Counted from the stretch's first letter, positions 1 to 14,615 are shown. The stretch is 64,000 nt of DNA from Bacteroidaceae bacterium (GCA_017464345.1 JAFUAH010000013.1:1-64000); one strand, 5' to 3'. Numbers and translations: made by a program. Notes: generated by a model from the letters alone, not told the origin.

Positions 1-156
1 ATCTTCTATATAGTCATCTTGTATGGGTGACTTACGGCTATTTACCAAATCTACACGCTCGGGCGCCACATCGACTGCTGTCACTTCATTGTGTTGGGCT
101 AGCAACGTGGCTATAGACATGCCAACATAACCTGTTCCTGCAACTGAGATTTTCAT
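1..156 (-). CDS. ugd: UDP-glucose 6-dehydrogenase, N-terminus only (cut by window start)
   Basis: Only the first 52 codons are present; the gene runs off the left edge. Translation from the ATG at 156 gives [20 protein letters not shown] and continues in frame to base 1. GTGYVG is the glycine-rich Rossmann loop, and the following D (in AVDV) is where NAD ribose is held in the UDP-glucose/GDP-mannose dehydrogenase family. Ugd oxidises UDP-glucose to UDP-glucuronate in the cytoplasm, a common precursor in capsule loci. It is third after upxY and upxZ on the same strand, 80 bases after upxZ, so it is probably the first biosynthetic gene of the capsule operon. A related enzyme such as UDP-ManNAc dehydrogenase cannot be excluded from this fragment. 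Confidence 0.8.
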   Translation of the reverse strand, partial: MKISVAGTGYVGMSIATLLAQHNEVTAVDVAPERVDLVNSRKSPIQDDYIED

Positions 157-236
157 GCTAATACGTTGTTCAAAATAAGGGAATATTCGATTTCTATAAA
201 TTAAGGAACTCGGCAGCATAACTGCCGAACAAACAA

Positions 237-749
237 CTAAGAGAGGCAATAAACAGAATTCTTGTCGGACTCCATTATCTGAATGGTCTGGAGGATATAT
301 TGGTCTTCCTCTGTCTCGGGATGGAATGTTGTCAGGGCGTCTTGGAGTTGAGTGTATAGGGCTTCGTCCTCTGTTTCGCCATAAAGATGAACAAGGAGAT
401 GGGTGCGGAGGCGAGTGGCCTTAAGTTGGGGCAGGAGGGCGAGAGAGCGGGTGACGACTTGGTCGATGAGGGCGTAGTCACGGATGCCGACTTGAAGGGC
501 GACAAGGGCGGTGAGAAGGAGTTGGGCACGGAGTGCGATGCACTCAGCAGAACTGAGCGCTACCCGACCAACAGGACGAGGGGAGGAAGAAAGATGTTCC
601 AGGGCTGTCAGGCACTGGCGGGCCATGGCGGAGCATTCGTCCCAGAAATGGGTGAGGTCCTGGATGCTGGCTGTGGTGTCGGTATCGAGCAGGAGCATGT
701 TGCGATAGACACGCTGACGAAAGGCCTCAAGAGATGATTGAGACAGCAT
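237..749 (-). CDS. upxZ: UpxZ family capsule transcription regulator
   Basis: A 170-residue, mostly helical, leucine-rich cytoplasmic protein with no signal peptide. Position, size and composition fit UpxZ, which in Bacteroides is always the second gene of a capsular polysaccharide operon, directly after upxY. Known UpxZ proteins inhibit the UpxY antiterminators of other capsule loci, so that one capsule is expressed at a time. Here it starts 38 bases after the upxY stop, and the gap contains 8-bp tandem repeats. A small hairpin (210-216 pairing with 222-228) lies between its stop and the ugd start. Assignment rests mainly on context with upxY and general sequence character; confidence is therefore moderate. 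Confidence 0.72.
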   Translation of the reverse strand: MLSQSSLEAFRQRVYRNMLLLDTDTTASIQDLTHFWDECSAMARQCLTALEHLSSSPRPVGRVALSSAECIALRAQLLLTALVALQVGIRDYALIDQVVTRSLALLPQLKATRLRTHLLVHLYGETEDEALYTQLQDALTTFHPETEEDQYILQTIQIMESDKNSVYCLS

Positions 750-779
750 GAGAAAATGAGAGAATGAGAGAATGAGAAA
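750..779 (-). repeat. 8-bp tandem repeat in the upxY-upxZ spacer
   Basis: On the plus strand the spacer reads as about three and a half copies of gagaatga with small changes. It lies immediately upstream of the upxZ ATG (749), where the ribosome binding region would be. A change in copy number would alter spacing before upxZ, but no variation can be seen from one sequence. Confidence 0.6.
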
Positions 780-787
780 GGGGGGCG

Positions 788-1402
788 CTATGCTATGCGC
801 TCGATGTCCTCGATGGGGATGGTGACCATGACACTGCCGAGGAGGTCAAGGGTAAGGACAACGTGGGCGGTGCCGTCGGGATTGCGCAGGACATTGCCTT
901 CGAGACCGACCAGGGCCCCACGGATGACACGGACATGGTCGCCGGCATGGAGCGGTTCGGCCGAGAATGTCACAGGACGATCGGACTGGTAGAGCATGAA
1001 GCGGAGGGTGTCCATCTGGGCTTCAGGGATGACGGCAAAAGGACGATGTCCAAGGGCATTGGGGGCTGCGGCACGGTTGGTCAGGAAGTACTGGATAGCG
1101 GGACACTGCTTGAGCAGGAGCCGACGCTCATGTTCGGTGGCGTGCACAAAGACGATGTGGGGGATGATAATCCGTTCTATTTCGCGCCGATGCCGACAGG
1201 CATAGATGCGTGTGTCTTTCTGGCTGGCGACGTAGGCCTCCTGGCCAAGTTCCAGTATCTGGTCGCGACAAATGCGTTCATAACGGGGGTGGACGACTGC
1301 GGCAAACCAGTGGGCCTTTGGTACGGCTCCGCCGCAAGCATTCCGCACCGTTGGCGTTGCCTGTTCGACGTTGGGGGATGCACTTGGCAATGCTTCGTTC
1401 AT
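788..1402 (-). CDS. upxY: UpxY family NusG-like transcription antiterminator
   Basis: A paralog of NusG that in Bacteroides lets RNA polymerase read through the long 5' region of its own capsule operon. The N-terminal NGN domain begins around HWFAAVVHPRYE, corresponding to WYvl.. in NusG, and the C-terminal KOW motif is visible as GDHVRVIRGALVGLEG. Length (204 aa from the ATG at 1402) fits UpxY. An upstream in-frame GTG at 1429 would lie inside the left inverted repeat, so the ATG is preferred. It is the first gene of the capsule operon, followed by upxZ and ugd. Its expression should depend on the invertible promoter segment at 1426-1603, whose promoter faces the other way in this sequence. 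Confidence 0.88.
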   Translation of the reverse strand: MNEALPSASPNVEQATPTVRNACGGAVPKAHWFAAVVHPRYERICRDQILELGQEAYVASQKDTRIYACRHRREIERIIIPHIVFVHATEHERRLLLKQCPAIQYFLTNRAAAPNALGHRPFAVIPEAQMDTLRFMLYQSDRPVTFSAEPLHAGDHVRVIRGALVGLEGNVLRNPDGTAHVVLTLDLLGSVMVTIPIEDIERIA

Positions 1403-1425
1403 GAATTCCCGATGTCGAGAATGGC

Positions 1426-1603
1426 GCACCTCTTCAATAGAGGTGCATCGATAGCCATATCCCCCAGAAAAACAGAGCTATAAAAGATTGGATAAGGCAT
1501 GAATTAATAAATAGTCATCATTTTTCTTTTCGCTCTTTATGTGTATTTCACAAGAATTTACTACCTTTGCAAACAAATCGATGCACCTCTATTGAAGAGG
1601 TGC
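1426..1603. promoter_or_regulatory. Invertible promoter segment bounded by 27-bp inverted repeats
   Basis: Bases 1426-1452 and 1577-1603 are perfect reverse complements (27 of 27) around a 124-bp core. Each repeat is itself a near-palindrome: arm gcacctct, a 5-base spacer (tcaat on the left, attga on the right), arm agaggtgc. This resembles a site-specific recombinase core, and the asymmetric spacers are in opposite orientation, as needed for inversion. The core carries one good Bacteroidetes promoter. Capsule loci in Bacteroides fragilis are switched by exactly this arrangement. The recombinase that would act here is not identified in the window; XerC at 15.3 kb looks like the chromosomal enzyme. 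Confidence 0.85.
1536..1569 (+). promoter_or_regulatory. Consensus promoter inside the invertible segment (OFF orientation)
   Basis: TACCTTTG at 1562-1569 is a perfect -7 box (TAnnTTTG). The -33 box is weak (TTTA at 1536-1539, 22-base spacer). As sequenced it fires rightwards, towards the 3' end of rpoC and away from upxY. Inversion about the repeats would place the start site near 1454, about 50 bases before the upxY ATG. Confidence 0.65.
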
Positions 1604-1824
1604 ATCGATTTTATTTGTAGCAAAGTAGGTCTTCTACATGCTACAAGGGTATGCTTCTGTGAAAAATATTTACACTCTACAAACGGTATCACAAAGGTTA
1701 TGCACCCCCTAAAAGCCCTCTTTTTATCCGAGGCGAATGGGAAACGAAAAATCCTTACATCCCAAATGGCATGGTGGCAATATTGGCATACGAAGGAGTC
1801 GAGTGGCGGACGACCGACAAAAAT

Positions 1825-1860
1825 ATAAAGGGCAGCCTCTGCAAGGAGGCGGCCCTTTAT
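1825..1860 (-). terminator. Terminator of the rpoBC operon
   Basis: A GC-rich hairpin (arms ataaagggc-gcctc and gaggc-gccctttat with one bulge each, loop gcaa) lies 26 bases after the rpoC stop. Read on the minus strand it is followed by a T-rich run (TATATTTTTG), as in a Rho-independent terminator. It also separates the essential rpo operon from the capsule switch region. Confidence 0.8.
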
Positions 1861-1885
1861 CTGACTGTGCATCTGATGCTGTTTA

Positions 1886-6187
<4,302 letters not shown>

Positions 6188-6211
6188 AGTTGTTTTCTTT
6201 TTATGTATCCG

Positions 6212-9200
6212 TTAATCGAGGGTTACGCTCAGACCTAAGCCCTTGAGTTCGTGCAACAGCACGTTCAGCGACTCGGGAATGCCAGGAGTGGGCATGGGCT
6301 CGCCCTTAACAATAGCCTCGTAAGCCTTGCTGCGACCTACGACGTCGTCGGACTTGATGGTCAGGATTTCCTGCAATACGTGTGATGCACCGAAGGCCTC
6401 GATGGCCCAAACCTCCATCTCACCGAAACGCTGACCACCGAACTGGGCCTTACCGCCAAGGGGTTGCTGCGTGATGAGAGAGTACGGGCCGATGCTGCGG
6501 GCATGCATTTTGTCCTCAACCATGTGCCCGAGTTTCAGCATGTAGGCCACACCCACGGTAGCCAACTGGTCAAAGGGTTCGCCCGTGGCACCATCATAAA
6601 GCTGTGTGGAACAATAGCGGGGGAGCCCGGCCTTGTCAGTCCACTCATCAAGGTCTTCCAGCGTTGCACCGTCGAAGATGGGGGAAGCGAACTTCACACC
6701 CAGCTCCTTACCAGCGGCACCGAGGATGGTCTCGAATATCTGACCGATGTTCATACGAGAAGGCACGCCCAACGGGTTGAGTACGATATCGACTGGTGTT
6801 CCGTCGGCCAGGAAAGGCATGTCCTCCTGACGAACGACCTTGGATACAATACCCTTGTTACCATGACGTCCGGCCATCTTGTCGCCCACGCCTATCTTAC
6901 GTTTCTTGGCGATGTAGACCTTGGCCATCTGAATGATGCCTGCAGGCAGTTCGTCACCGATGGTGATGGCAAACTTCTTGCGCTTCATCTCTGCATCCAG
7001 GAGTTTGAACTTCTTCAGATAGTTAATGACCAGTTTCGAAATCAGCACGTTAGTGTGCTCTTTCTTCGTCCAGCCAGAGAGTTGGATGGCTGTAAAGTCC
7101 AGATTCTCCAGAGCACTGGCCGTGAACTTCTTGCCAGAGGGGATAACCTCGGCACCCAGATAGTCCTTCACGCCCTGAGAGGTCAGGCCCTTGGTCAGTT
7201 CCAATAGTTTATCTATCAGTATAGCCTTCAGGTCGTCCACCTTGTTCTGGAACTCCTCATCAATGGCAGCCAGACGAGGCTTGTCTTGCAACTTTGCAGA
7301 ACGTGTCTTGATCGCACGGGAGAAGAGTTTTTTGTCTATGACCACACCGTTGAGGGAGGGATTGGCCTTCAGCGAGGCATCCTTCACATCACCAGCCTTG
7401 TCGCCGAAGATGGCACGGAGCAACTTCTCCTCTGGGCTGGGATCACTCTCACCCTTAGGGGTAATCTTACCTATCATGATGTCGCCCGGAGCTACACGTG
7501 CACCGATGCGAATGATACCATTCTCATCCAGATCCTTTGTAGCTTCCTCACTGACATTGGGAATGTCGCTGGTCAGTTCCTCGTAACCACGCTTGGTCTC
7601 ACGAACCTCGAGGGCAAACTCCTCTACGTGAACGCTGGTCATGATGTCCTCACGCACGATGCGTTCGTTCAGCACGATGGCATCCTCGTAATTGTAACCC
7701 TTCCAAGGCATGTAGGCCACCAACAGGTTCTTACCCAGTGCCAATTCGCCGTTCTCCGTAGAATAACCTTCGGTCAGGATGTCGCCAGCCTTCACACGGT
7801 CTCCCTTGTTACAGATGGGGCGAAGGTCGATGGTCATGTTCTGGTTCGTACGGCGGAACTTGGGGATACGGTATTCCTTCAGGGCAGGTTCGAAGCTTAC
7901 AAATTCTTCGTCCTCCGTGCGATCATAAAGAATGCGAATAGTTGTTGCGTCTACGTACTCTACTACGCCATCTCCCTCGGCTGTAATCATCGTGCGACTG
8001 TCTTCGCAGACCTGTTTCTCTATACCAGTGCCCACAATGGGGGCCTCGGTGCGCAACAGAGGTACGGCTTGGCGCATCATGTTCGATCCCATCAGTGCAC
8101 GGTGGGCATCGTCATGCTCCAGGAAGGGAATCATGGCTGCAGCAATAGATGCTATCTGCTGAGGGGCCACATCCATAAGATTTACTTCCGAAGGAGGTAC
8201 TACTGGATAGTCGTCGTCTCTACGGCACTTCACACGCGAGCGGATGAACGTACCATCGTCGTTCAGCGGTGCATTACCCTGACCGATGATTTTGCCTTCT
8301 TCCTCCTCTGCCGTCATGTACTGTATGCCCTCGTTGCTCAAGTCCACTACACCGTCCTTCACCTGACGATAAGGGGTCTCGATGAAGCCGAGGTCATTGA
8401 TTTTGGCATAGACGCAAAGCGAACTGATAAGGCCGATGTTGGGACCTTCGGGCGACTCAATGGGACAGAGGCGGCCATAGTGAGTATAGTGTACGTCACG
8501 TACTTCGAAACCGGCACGCTCACGCGACAGACCGCCTGGGCCCAGGGCCGAAAGACGACGCTTGTGCGTAACCTCTGCCAGAGGATTGGTCTGGTCCATA
8601 AACTGCGACAGAGCGTTCGTTCCGAAGAAGCTGTTGATTACGCTGGAAATGGTTTTAGCGTTAATCAGGTCTGTGGGAGTGAACACCTCATTGTCACGAA
8701 CGTTCATGCGTTCGCGGATAGTGCGGCTCATACGAGCCAAGCCAATAGCAAACTGATTGCTCAACTGCTCACCCACGGTGCGGACGTGGCGATTCGACAA
8801 GTGGTCAATATCGTCCACGGCAGCCTTGGAGTTAATGAGTTCAATGAGGTATTTGATAATCTCAATGATGTCCTCCTTGGTGAGCACACGCACACTGGGA
8901 TCGGTGTCCAGTCCCAGTTTGCGATTGATGCGATAACGACCCACATCGCCCAAATCATAACGTTTCTCCGAGAAGAAGAGGTTGTAGATGACCTCACGTG
9001 CACTGGCATCGTCGGCAGGATCGGCATTACGCAACTGACGATAAATGTGCAGAATGGCCTCCTTCTCACTGTTGGAAGTATCCTTCTGCAGGGTATTGAA
9101 GATGATGGAGTAGCCACTGGTATTGGCATCCTCCTTCAGAATGAGCACCGTCTCCACTCCGCTGTCCAGGATGAGTTCTATGTTCTCATCCGTCAGTTCG

Positions 9201-10024
9201 GATTCGCGCTCCAAAATCACTTCATTACGTTCTACGGAGATGACTTCACCAGTGTCCTCATCCACAAAGTCCTCTACCCTACTCTTCAGTACGCGAGCAG
9301 CCAGTTTCTGGCCAGCATACTTCTTTAGGTTCTTGCGGGTAGCGGCGATTTCCTCTGTCTGAACAAAGATTTCGAGAATGTCTTTATCCTTCTCAAAACC
9401 GATGGCACGCAAGAGAGTGGTGACGGGCAACTTCTTTTTACGGTCGATGTAGGCATACATCACATTGTTGATGTCGGTAGCGAACTCTATCCACGAGCCC
9501 TTGAAGGGGATGATGCGTGCAGAATAGAGTTGCGTACCATTAGAATGTATGCTACTGCCAAAGAACACACCTGGCGAACGGTGCAGCTGTGAGACTACGA
9601 CGCGCTCGGCACCATTGATGATGAAGGTACCGTTCTCCGTCATATAGGGGATGGGACCCAAGAAGACATCCTGGATGACAGTTGCAAAGTCTTCGTGCTC
9701 AGGATCTGTACAATACAATTTCAGTTTGGCCTTCAGGGGCACTGCATAGGTCAGTCCCCTTTCCAGACACTCTTCGATACTGTAGCGTGGCGGATCGATG
9801 TAGTAGTCCAGGAACTCCAACTGGAAGTTGTTACGGGTGTCTGTAATGGGGAAGTTCTCAGAGAACACTTTGTAAAGCCCATCGTTCTTTCTCAACTCTG
9901 GGGGAGTGTCCAACTGCAGGAAGTCATTAAAGGACTTCAACTGAACTTCCAGGAAATCCGGATAAGGCATCGGATTTTTTACAGAAGCAAAGTTTACTCT
10001 GTTGTTGATTATGTTAGAAGCCAT
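6212..10024 (-). CDS. rpoB: DNA-directed RNA polymerase subunit beta
   Basis: The 1270-residue beta subunit, forming one side of the active cleft with rpoC. The rifampicin-binding cluster is readable as [20 protein letters not shown] starting at residue 473; the classical resistance positions (D, H, S) all have the sensitive residue. The C-terminal region ([13 protein letters not shown], and [12 protein letters not shown]) is intact. It begins 106 bases after rplL, with an attenuator-like hairpin in the gap, and is followed after 24 bases by rpoC. Confidence 0.99.
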   Translation of the reverse strand: MASNIINNRVNFASVKNPMPYPDFLEVQLKSFNDFLQLDTPPELRKNDGLYKVFSENFPITDTRNNFQLEFLDYYIDPPRYSIEECLERGLTYAVPLKAKLKLYCTDPEHEDFATVIQDVFLGPIPYMTENGTFIINGAERVVVSQLHRSPGVFFGSSIHSNGTQLYSARIIPFKGSWIEFATDINNVMYAYIDRKKKLPVTTLLRAIGFEKDKDILEIFVQTEEIAATRKNLKKYAGQKLAARVLKSRVEDFVDEDTGEVISVERNEVILERESELTDENIELILDSGVETVLILKEDANTSGYSIIFNTLQKDTSNSEKEAILHIYRQLRNADPADDASAREVIYNLFFSEKRYDLGDVGRYRINRKLGLDTDPSVRVLTKEDIIEIIKYLIELINSKAAVDDIDHLSNRHVRTVGEQLSNQFAIGLARMSRTIRERMNVRDNEVFTPTDLINAKTISSVINSFFGTNALSQFMDQTNPLAEVTHKRRLSALGPGGLSRERAGFEVRDVHYTHYGRLCPIESPEGPNIGLISSLCVYAKINDLGFIETPYRQVKDGVVDLSNEGIQYMTAEEEEGKIIGQGNAPLNDDGTFIRSRVKCRRDDDYPVVPPSEVNLMDVAPQQIASIAAAMIPFLEHDDAHRALMGSNMMRQAVPLLRTEAPIVGTGIEKQVCEDSRTMITAEGDGVVEYVDATTIRILYDRTEDEEFVSFEPALKEYRIPKFRRTNQNMTIDLRPICNKGDRVKAGDILTEGYSTENGELALGKNLLVAYMPWKGYNYEDAIVLNERIVREDIMTSVHVEEFALEVRETKRGYEELTSDIPNVSEEATKDLDENGIIRIGARVAPGDIMIGKITPKGESDPSPEEKLLRAIFGDKAGDVKDASLKANPSLNGVVIDKKLFSRAIKTRSAKLQDKPRLAAIDEEFQNKVDDLKAILIDKLLELTKGLTSQGVKDYLGAEVIPSGKKFTASALENLDFTAIQLSGWTKKEHTNVLISKLVINYLKKFKLLDAEMKRKKFAITIGDELPAGIIQMAKVYIAKKRKIGVGDKMAGRHGNKGIVSKVVRQEDMPFLADGTPVDIVLNPLGVPSRMNIGQIFETILGAAGKELGVKFASPIFDGATLEDLDEWTDKAGLPRYCSTQLYDGATGEPFDQLATVGVAYMLKLGHMVEDKMHARSIGPYSLITQQPLGGKAQFGGQRFGEMEVWAIEAFGASHVLQEILTIKSDDVVGRSKAYEAIVKGEPMPTPGIPESLNVLLHELKGLGLSVTLD

Positions 10025-10064
10025 CTATATAATAGTTTTGTCGACTTGGGAAATTCATAGACAC

Positions 10065-10102
10065 AAAAAGGTAAAGAACCCCCTACCAGAGGATCCTTTA
10101 CC
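10065..10102 (-). terminator. Attenuator-like hairpin between rplL and rpoB
   Basis: On the minus strand an imperfect hairpin with outer arms GGTAAAG and CTTTACC is followed directly by a run of five T. It sits in the only long gap inside the operon. In E. coli a partial terminator in the same place makes beta/beta' less abundant than L7/L12. The same role is inferred here. Confidence 0.6.
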
Positions 10103-10130
10103 GTAAGTCCTGTTAAACAGGCTTGGAATC

Positions 10131-10508
10131 TTACTTCAGTTCGATTTCAGCGCCAACCTCTTCGAGGGTCTTCTTCAGAGCCTCTGCGTCAGCCTTGGGC
10201 ATACCCTCTTTCAGTGTGCTGGGAGCACCATCAACGAGGTCCTTAGCATCCTTCAGGTTCAGGCCACAAGCTTCCTTCACAGCCTTAACGACCTGGAGCT
10301 TGTTAGCGCCAGCCGACTTCAGGACAACGTCGAAGTCAGTCTTCTCCTCCTCAGCGGGAGCAGCGGCACCGCCTGCGGGAGCAGCAACAGCAACGGCTGC
10401 AGCAGCGGGCTCAATTCCATACTCATCCTTCAGGATGGTTGCCAACTCATTCACTTCCTTCACTGTCAAGTTTACCAACTCTTCAGCAATAGCTTTCAAA
10501 TCTGCCAT
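10131..10508 (-). CDS. rplL: 50S ribosomal protein L7/L12
   Basis: 125 residues. An N-terminal dimerisation helix is followed by the Ala/Gly-rich hinge (about residues 34-52) and the conserved C-terminal domain that recruits translation factors ([16 protein letters not shown], then [15 protein letters not shown]). Present in several copies on the ribosome stalk. Lies 63 bases after rplJ, its anchoring partner. Confidence 0.98.
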   Translation of the reverse strand: MADLKAIAEELVNLTVKEVNELATILKDEYGIEPAAAAVAVAAPAGGAAAPAEEEKTDFDVVLKSAGANKLQVVKAVKEACGLNLKDAKDLVDGAPSTLKEGMPKADAEALKKTLEEVGAEIELK

Positions 10509-10571
10509 TTTTATTAAAATTTGTTTTGTTTGTTACTTACGTTTGTTTGTCTTAGGCGGCGATACGTTCGA

Positions 10572-11096
10572 TTACTCGCCCTTCTCGCCCAGAGTCTTGA
10601 GTACTCCGTGGATAGTGTTCTGTCCACTCTGCAGAGCCGACAGCACGTTCTTGGCAGGCGACTGCAGCAGGGCCACAATCTCTGCGATAACCTCGTTCTT
10701 GCTCTTGATGGAGCACAGAGCGTCAAGCTGTTCTGCACCGACATAGATGCCCTCCTCAGCGTATGCTGCCTTCAGTTCGGGTTTGACGGCTTTCTTGGCC
10801 TTCAAGTCCTTGATCATCTTGGCAGGAGCATTGGCCACCTGGGTGAACAATACAGCGGTAGTGCCTTTGAGGGTTCCATACAGGGCAGAGAAATCAACTT
10901 CCGAAGCCTCCAGAGCCTTGTGCAGAAGAGTGTTCTTGACGAGCACCATCTTGATATTGTTCTGGAAACACTTGCGACGCAGTGCGCTTGTCGAAGCTGC
11001 GTCCATACCCTCAACATCTACGAGGTAGAAGTGGGGATACTCACGCAGGATCTCGCCCAGCTTTGCAATAATTGCAACTTTATCTTCCTTTCTCAT
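10572..11096 (-). CDS. rplJ: 50S ribosomal protein L10
   Basis: 174 residues, matching L10, the base of the L7/L12 stalk. N-terminal globular part (MRKEDKVAIIAKLGEIL...) and a C-terminal helix (residues about 145-170) where L7/L12 dimers bind. Starts 14 bases after the rplA stop, inside the rplKAJL run. In other bacteria L10-L7/L12 represses its own leader; no leader structure was worked out here. Confidence 0.97.
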   Translation of the reverse strand: MRKEDKVAIIAKLGEILREYPHFYLVDVEGMDAASTSALRRKCFQNNIKMVLVKNTLLHKALEASEVDFSALYGTLKGTTAVLFTQVANAPAKMIKDLKAKKAVKPELKAAYAEEGIYVGAEQLDALCSIKSKNEVIAEIVALLQSPAKNVLSALQSGQNTIHGVLKTLGEKGE

Positions 11097-11110
11097 GACT
11101 GTCTATTGTT

Positions 11111-11809
11111 TTAAATCTCGTCCACGGCCTTAGAGTCTACCTTGACACCGCGGCTCATAGTACTCGAAAGATAAATACTCTTGATATAAGTTCCCTTGGC
11201 GGCAGCGGGCTTGAGCTTGATGATGGTGTTGATGAACTCCTTGGCATTCTCTGCAATCTTCTCAGCGGTGAAGGAAACCTTACCGATGGAAGCGTGCACA
11301 ATACCGGTCTTATCGACCTTGAAATCAATCTTACCCTGCTTTACCTCACGGATGGCCTTGGCAACGTCCATCGTCACCGTGCCACTCTTGGGGTTAGGCA
11401 TCAAACCGCGGGGACCCAGGATGCGACCCAGAGCACCAATCTTGCCCATGATGGCAGGCATGGTGATAATCACATCAATGTCAGTCCAGCCGCCCTTAAT
11501 CTTCTCGATATATTCATCGAGACCTACATAGTCAGCGCCTGCTTCTTTGGCAGCAGTTTCAGCATCGGGTGTACAGAGGCAAAGAACTCGTGTGACCTTA
11601 CCGGTACCATTGGGCAGTGAAACCACGCCACGTACCATCTGATTGGCCTTACGAGGGTCTACGCCAAGACGTACATCAATATCAACCGAGGCATCAAACT
11701 TGGTCGTAGTGATATCCTTGACCAACTGAGAAGCCTCTTTCAAGGTGTATTCTTTCCCTGCTTCAATTTTATCAGCCACCAACTTCTGGTTTTTTGTCAG
11801 TTTACTCAT
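11111..11809 (-). CDS. rplA: 50S ribosomal protein L1
   Basis: 232 residues from the ATG at 11809 ([15 protein letters not shown]). A longer in-frame reading from 11848 adds 13 unlikely residues that overlap the end of rplK, so the internal ATG is chosen. The L1 signature region [18 protein letters not shown] is present. L1 binds 23S rRNA at the mobile L1 stalk and acts in E-site tRNA release. Sixteen bases follow rplK, consistent with translational coupling. Confidence 0.97.
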   Translation of the reverse strand: MSKLTKNQKLVADKIEAGKEYTLKEASQLVKDITTTKFDASVDIDVRLGVDPRKANQMVRGVVSLPNGTGKVTRVLCLCTPDAETAAKEAGADYVGLDEYIEKIKGGWTDIDVIITMPAIMGKIGALGRILGPRGLMPNPKSGTVTMDVAKAIREVKQGKIDFKVDKTGIVHASIGKVSFTAEKIAENAKEFINTIIKLKPAAAKGTYIKSIYLSSTMSRGVKVDSKAVDEI

Positions 11810-11825
11810 GATGAATTGAAGTTTT

Positions 11826-12269
11826 TTAGTTATTACCGGGGAATTCACCCTTTACAGTGATACCCATACTTCTTGCTGTTCCGGCTACCAAAGTCATTGC
11901 AGATTCGATTGTAAAGCAATTGAGGTCTGGCATTTTGTCCGTAGCGATAGCACGCACCTGCTCCCAAGTAATCTCGGCAACCTTGCGACGATTAGGCTCG
12001 GCAGAACCGCCCTTGACCTTTGCGGCCTCCATCAACTGTATTGCCACGGGAGGAGTCTTGACGATGAAATCGTACGACTTGTCCGTGTAATACGTGATGA
12101 CCACAGGGAGCACCTTACCGGCCTTGTCCTGCGTCCTGGCGTTGAATGCCTTACAGAAATCCATAATGTTGATACCCTTAGAGCCCAACGCGGGACCCAC
12201 TGGGGGGGATGGATTTGCAGCGCCTCCTTTAATCTGTAATTTGATTAATCCAGCAACTTCTTTAGCCAT
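11826..12269 (-). CDS. rplK: 50S ribosomal protein L11
   Basis: 147 residues from the ATG at 12269 ([20 protein letters not shown]). The proline-rich N-terminal motif [20 protein letters not shown] and the C-terminal rRNA-binding domain ending in GTARSMGI are standard for L11, which forms the GTPase-associated centre. The longer reading from 12341 is an upstream extension without support. Confidence 0.98.
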   Translation of the reverse strand: MAKEVAGLIKLQIKGGAANPSPPVGPALGSKGINIMDFCKAFNARTQDKAGKVLPVVITYYTDKSYDFIVKTPPVAIQLMEAAKVKGGSAEPNRRKVAEITWEQVRAIATDKMPDLNCFTIESAMTLVAGTARSMGITVKGEFPGNN

Positions 12270-12327
12270 TTTTTTTAATTCTTTTAATCTATTGTTTTTT
12301 AAAAAGCCTAAGTAGGTAACAACTACT

Positions 12328-12882
12328 TTATTGCTTTTCAACCTGCATAAAGCCCAGTTCCAACGGAGTCTTACGTCCGAAGATCTTGACGGCCACTTTC
12401 AGTTTCTTCTTTTCGGTATTGATTTCCTCAATGAGAGCATCGAATCCAGTGAATGGCCCATCGACCACCTTCACGCTTTCGCCCACCTCGTACGGGATGA
12501 TTACATCCTCCGGTATTTCCTGCAGCTCATCTACGGTACCCAACATTTGGCTAACCTCAATAGGGCGCAGGGGCATGGGCTTGGTATTGGTCTTGGTGTC
12601 ACTCAAAAATCCGAGCACATTAGGGACATTTCTCAGACGGGGCTGAACTTCACCTACAAGTTCTGCTTCGACGAAGACATAGCCAGCAAACCGGTTCTTC
12701 TCCTTGACGACGCGCTTGCCGTTTCGGACAGAAACGATTTTCTCAGTCGGTATCAGCACTTGGGACACATGTTTAGCGAACTCACCACCTTGGTGGAGCA
12801 TAGCGTCGATGTATTCCTTGACCTTACCTTCCTTTCCACTGATGGCACGCATAACGTACCACTCTTTTCCAGTTTCAGCCAT
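12328..12882 (-). CDS. nusG: Transcription elongation/antitermination factor NusG
   Basis: 184 residues. N-terminal NGN domain ([28 protein letters not shown]) and C-terminal KOW domain ([20 protein letters not shown]). The general NusG, in contrast to the specialised paralog UpxY in the same window. Follows secE by 17 bases, the usual secE-nusG pairing. Confidence 0.98.
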   Translation of the reverse strand: MAETGKEWYVMRAISGKEGKVKEYIDAMLHQGGEFAKHVSQVLIPTEKIVSVRNGKRVVKEKNRFAGYVFVEAELVGEVQPRLRNVPNVLGFLSDTKTNTKPMPLRPIEVSQMLGTVDELQEIPEDVIIPYEVGESVKVVDGPFTGFDALIEEINTEKKKLKVAVKIFGRKTPLELGFMQVEKQ

Positions 12883-12899
12883 TTTCCTCGATTGTTTTT

Positions 12900-13097
12900 T
12901 TAGCGGAACAAACCGTAGACAAGTTCCATTCCGTGCTGGAATGCCATATCAATAACGAAAACTACCAATGCAATGCATAGGGAAGCTATGAGTACAAGCA
13001 TTGCACTGTTCATAAGTTCTGAGCGCGACGGCCAAGTGGTCTTATGCATTAGTTCGTCGTATGATACCTGACAGTAATTTAATATCTTCTTGAACAT
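12900..13097 (-). CDS. secE: Preprotein translocase subunit SecE
   Basis: 65 residues with an N-terminal amphipathic helix, the motif TTWPSR that contacts SecY, and one transmembrane helix (about residues 32-51). This short form is normal in Bacteroidetes. It stabilises SecY in the inner membrane. Lies 16 bases downstream of tRNA-Trp and directly before nusG. Confidence 0.96.
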   Translation of the reverse strand: MFKKILNYCQVSYDELMHKTTWPSRSELMNSAMLVLIASLCIALVVFVIDMAFQHGMELVYGLFR

Positions 13098-13113
13098 ACT
13101 TTTCTTATTTTTG

Positions 13114-13186
13114 CACGGGAAGAGAGGCTCGAACTCCCGACACCTGGTTTTGGAGACCAGTGCTCTACCGACTGAGCTATTCCCGT
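13114..13186 (-). tRNA. tRNA-Trp (anticodon CCA)
   Basis: Minus strand: acceptor ACGGGAA pairs with TTCCCGT, D arm AGCTCAG..., anticodon loop CTCCAAA giving CCA, T arm GGAGTTCGAGCCTC. 73 nt, discriminator G, CCA not encoded. Located between tuf and secE. Confidence 0.97.
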
Positions 13187-13251
13187 AGTATAGTTGAGAG
13201 GCAGGAAGAGGTCCTCCAGCCTCTCAACTTAGTTTTGTGAGCTATCGGAGA

Positions 13252-14433
13252 TTAGTCGAACACCTCAGTGATCTGACCAGAACCTACGGTGCGGCCACCC
13301 TCACGGATAGCGAAGCGCAGACCTACGTTCAGAGCCACTGCATAGATGAGCTCAACCTTGATCTCGACGTTATCGCCGGGCATTACCATCTCGATGCCTT
13401 CGGGCAGGTGGATTTCACCCGTGCAGTCCATCGTGCGGAGATAGAACTGAGGACGATACTTGTTGCCGAAGGGAGTGTGACGGCCACCTTCCTCCTTCTT
13501 CAGGACGTAGATGGAAGCCTTGAAGCCCTTGTGCGGAGTGATGGCACCCGGGTGGGTGATAACCATACCGCGCTTAACCTCCTGCTTGTCGATACCGCGG
13601 AGCAGCAGACCTACGTTGTCACCAGCCTCGCCCTGGTCGAGCAGCTTGCGGAACATTTCCACGCCGGTGATAACAGACTTCTTGTCCTCACCCAGACCCA
13701 GGATCTGGACTTCGTCGCCGACCTTAACAACACCAGTCTCGATACGACCAGTGGCAACGGTACCACGACCAGTGATGGAGAAGACGTCCTCAACGGGCAT
13801 CAGGAAGGGCTTATCGATGTCGCGAACGGGCTCCTGAATCCAGTTGTCCACAGCGTCCATCAGCTCCATAACCTTAGCTTCCCACTCGGGTACACCGTTC
13901 AGGGCACCCAGGGCAGAACCACGGATGATGGGAGTGTCCTCCTCGAAGTCGTACTGAGCGAGCAGTTCGCCCATTTCCATTTCTACGAGCTCGAGCATTT
14001 CCTCGTCGTCTACCATGTCGCACTTGTTCAGGAAGACAACCAGACGGGGAACGTTTACCTGACGAGCGAGCAGGATGTGCTCACGGGTCTGAGGCATAGG
14101 ACCGTCAGTAGCAGCAACTACGATGATAGCACCGTCCATCTGAGCAGCACCAGTTACCATGTTCTTTACATAGTCGGCATGGCCCGGGCAGTCTACGTGA
14201 GCATAGTGACGCTTAGCGGTCTCGTACTCAACGTGAGCGGTGTTGATGGTGATACCACGCTCCTTCTCTTCGGGAGCATTGTCAATCTGGTCGAAGCTCT
14301 TAACCTCAGAAAGACCCTGCTTTGCCAGCACGGTGGTGATGGCAGCGGTCAGCGTAGTCTTACCGTGGTCAACATGACCAATCGTACCGATGTTCACATG
14401 GGGTTTGGTACGTTCGAATTTTTCTTTTGCCAT
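13252..14433 (-). CDS. tuf: Elongation factor Tu
   Basis: 393 residues. GTPase motifs are all intact: GHVDHGKT (19-26), DCPGHADY, and NKCDMVDD. The C-terminal barrel ends with the typical [13 protein letters not shown]. Delivers aminoacyl-tRNA to the ribosome. It lies directly downstream of four tRNA genes and upstream of tRNA-Trp and secE. No separate consensus promoter was found just upstream, so it is probably co-transcribed with the tRNAs. Confidence 0.99.
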   Translation of the reverse strand: MAKEKFERTKPHVNIGTIGHVDHGKTTLTAAITTVLAKQGLSEVKSFDQIDNAPEEKERGITINTAHVEYETAKRHYAHVDCPGHADYVKNMVTGAAQMDGAIIVVAATDGPMPQTREHILLARQVNVPRLVVFLNKCDMVDDEEMLELVEMEMGELLAQYDFEEDTPIIRGSALGALNGVPEWEAKVMELMDAVDNWIQEPVRDIDKPFLMPVEDVFSITGRGTVATGRIETGVVKVGDEVQILGLGEDKKSVITGVEMFRKLLDQGEAGDNVGLLLRGIDKQEVKRGMVITHPGAITPHKGFKASIYVLKKEEGGRHTPFGNKYRPQFYLRTMDCTGEIHLPEGIEMVMPGDNVEIKVELIYAVALNVGLRFAIREGGRTVGSGQITEVFD

Positions 14434-14518
14434 AGCAGTACTTTATAATATTATAAGTGAAAAATGTATTCTACTTAATTTTTTAATCTCTAATCTTTCA
14501 TTCCCCCTGTTGGGAAAG

Positions 14519-14590
<72 letters not shown>

Positions 14591-14615
14591 GTCACTTTTT
14601 TGTCTCTCACCGTTG

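Noticed and set aside
1541..1828. 95-codon plus-strand ORF across the invertible segment and terminator
   Set aside because: It starts upstream of the promoter box, runs through an inverted repeat, and has no recognisable protein character.
7286..9328. 680-codon plus-strand ORF opposite rpoB
   Set aside because: Shadow of the strongly conserved rpoB reading frame; the same applies to long ORFs opposite rpoC, tuf, gltX, priA, pgpH and the large surface-protein genes.
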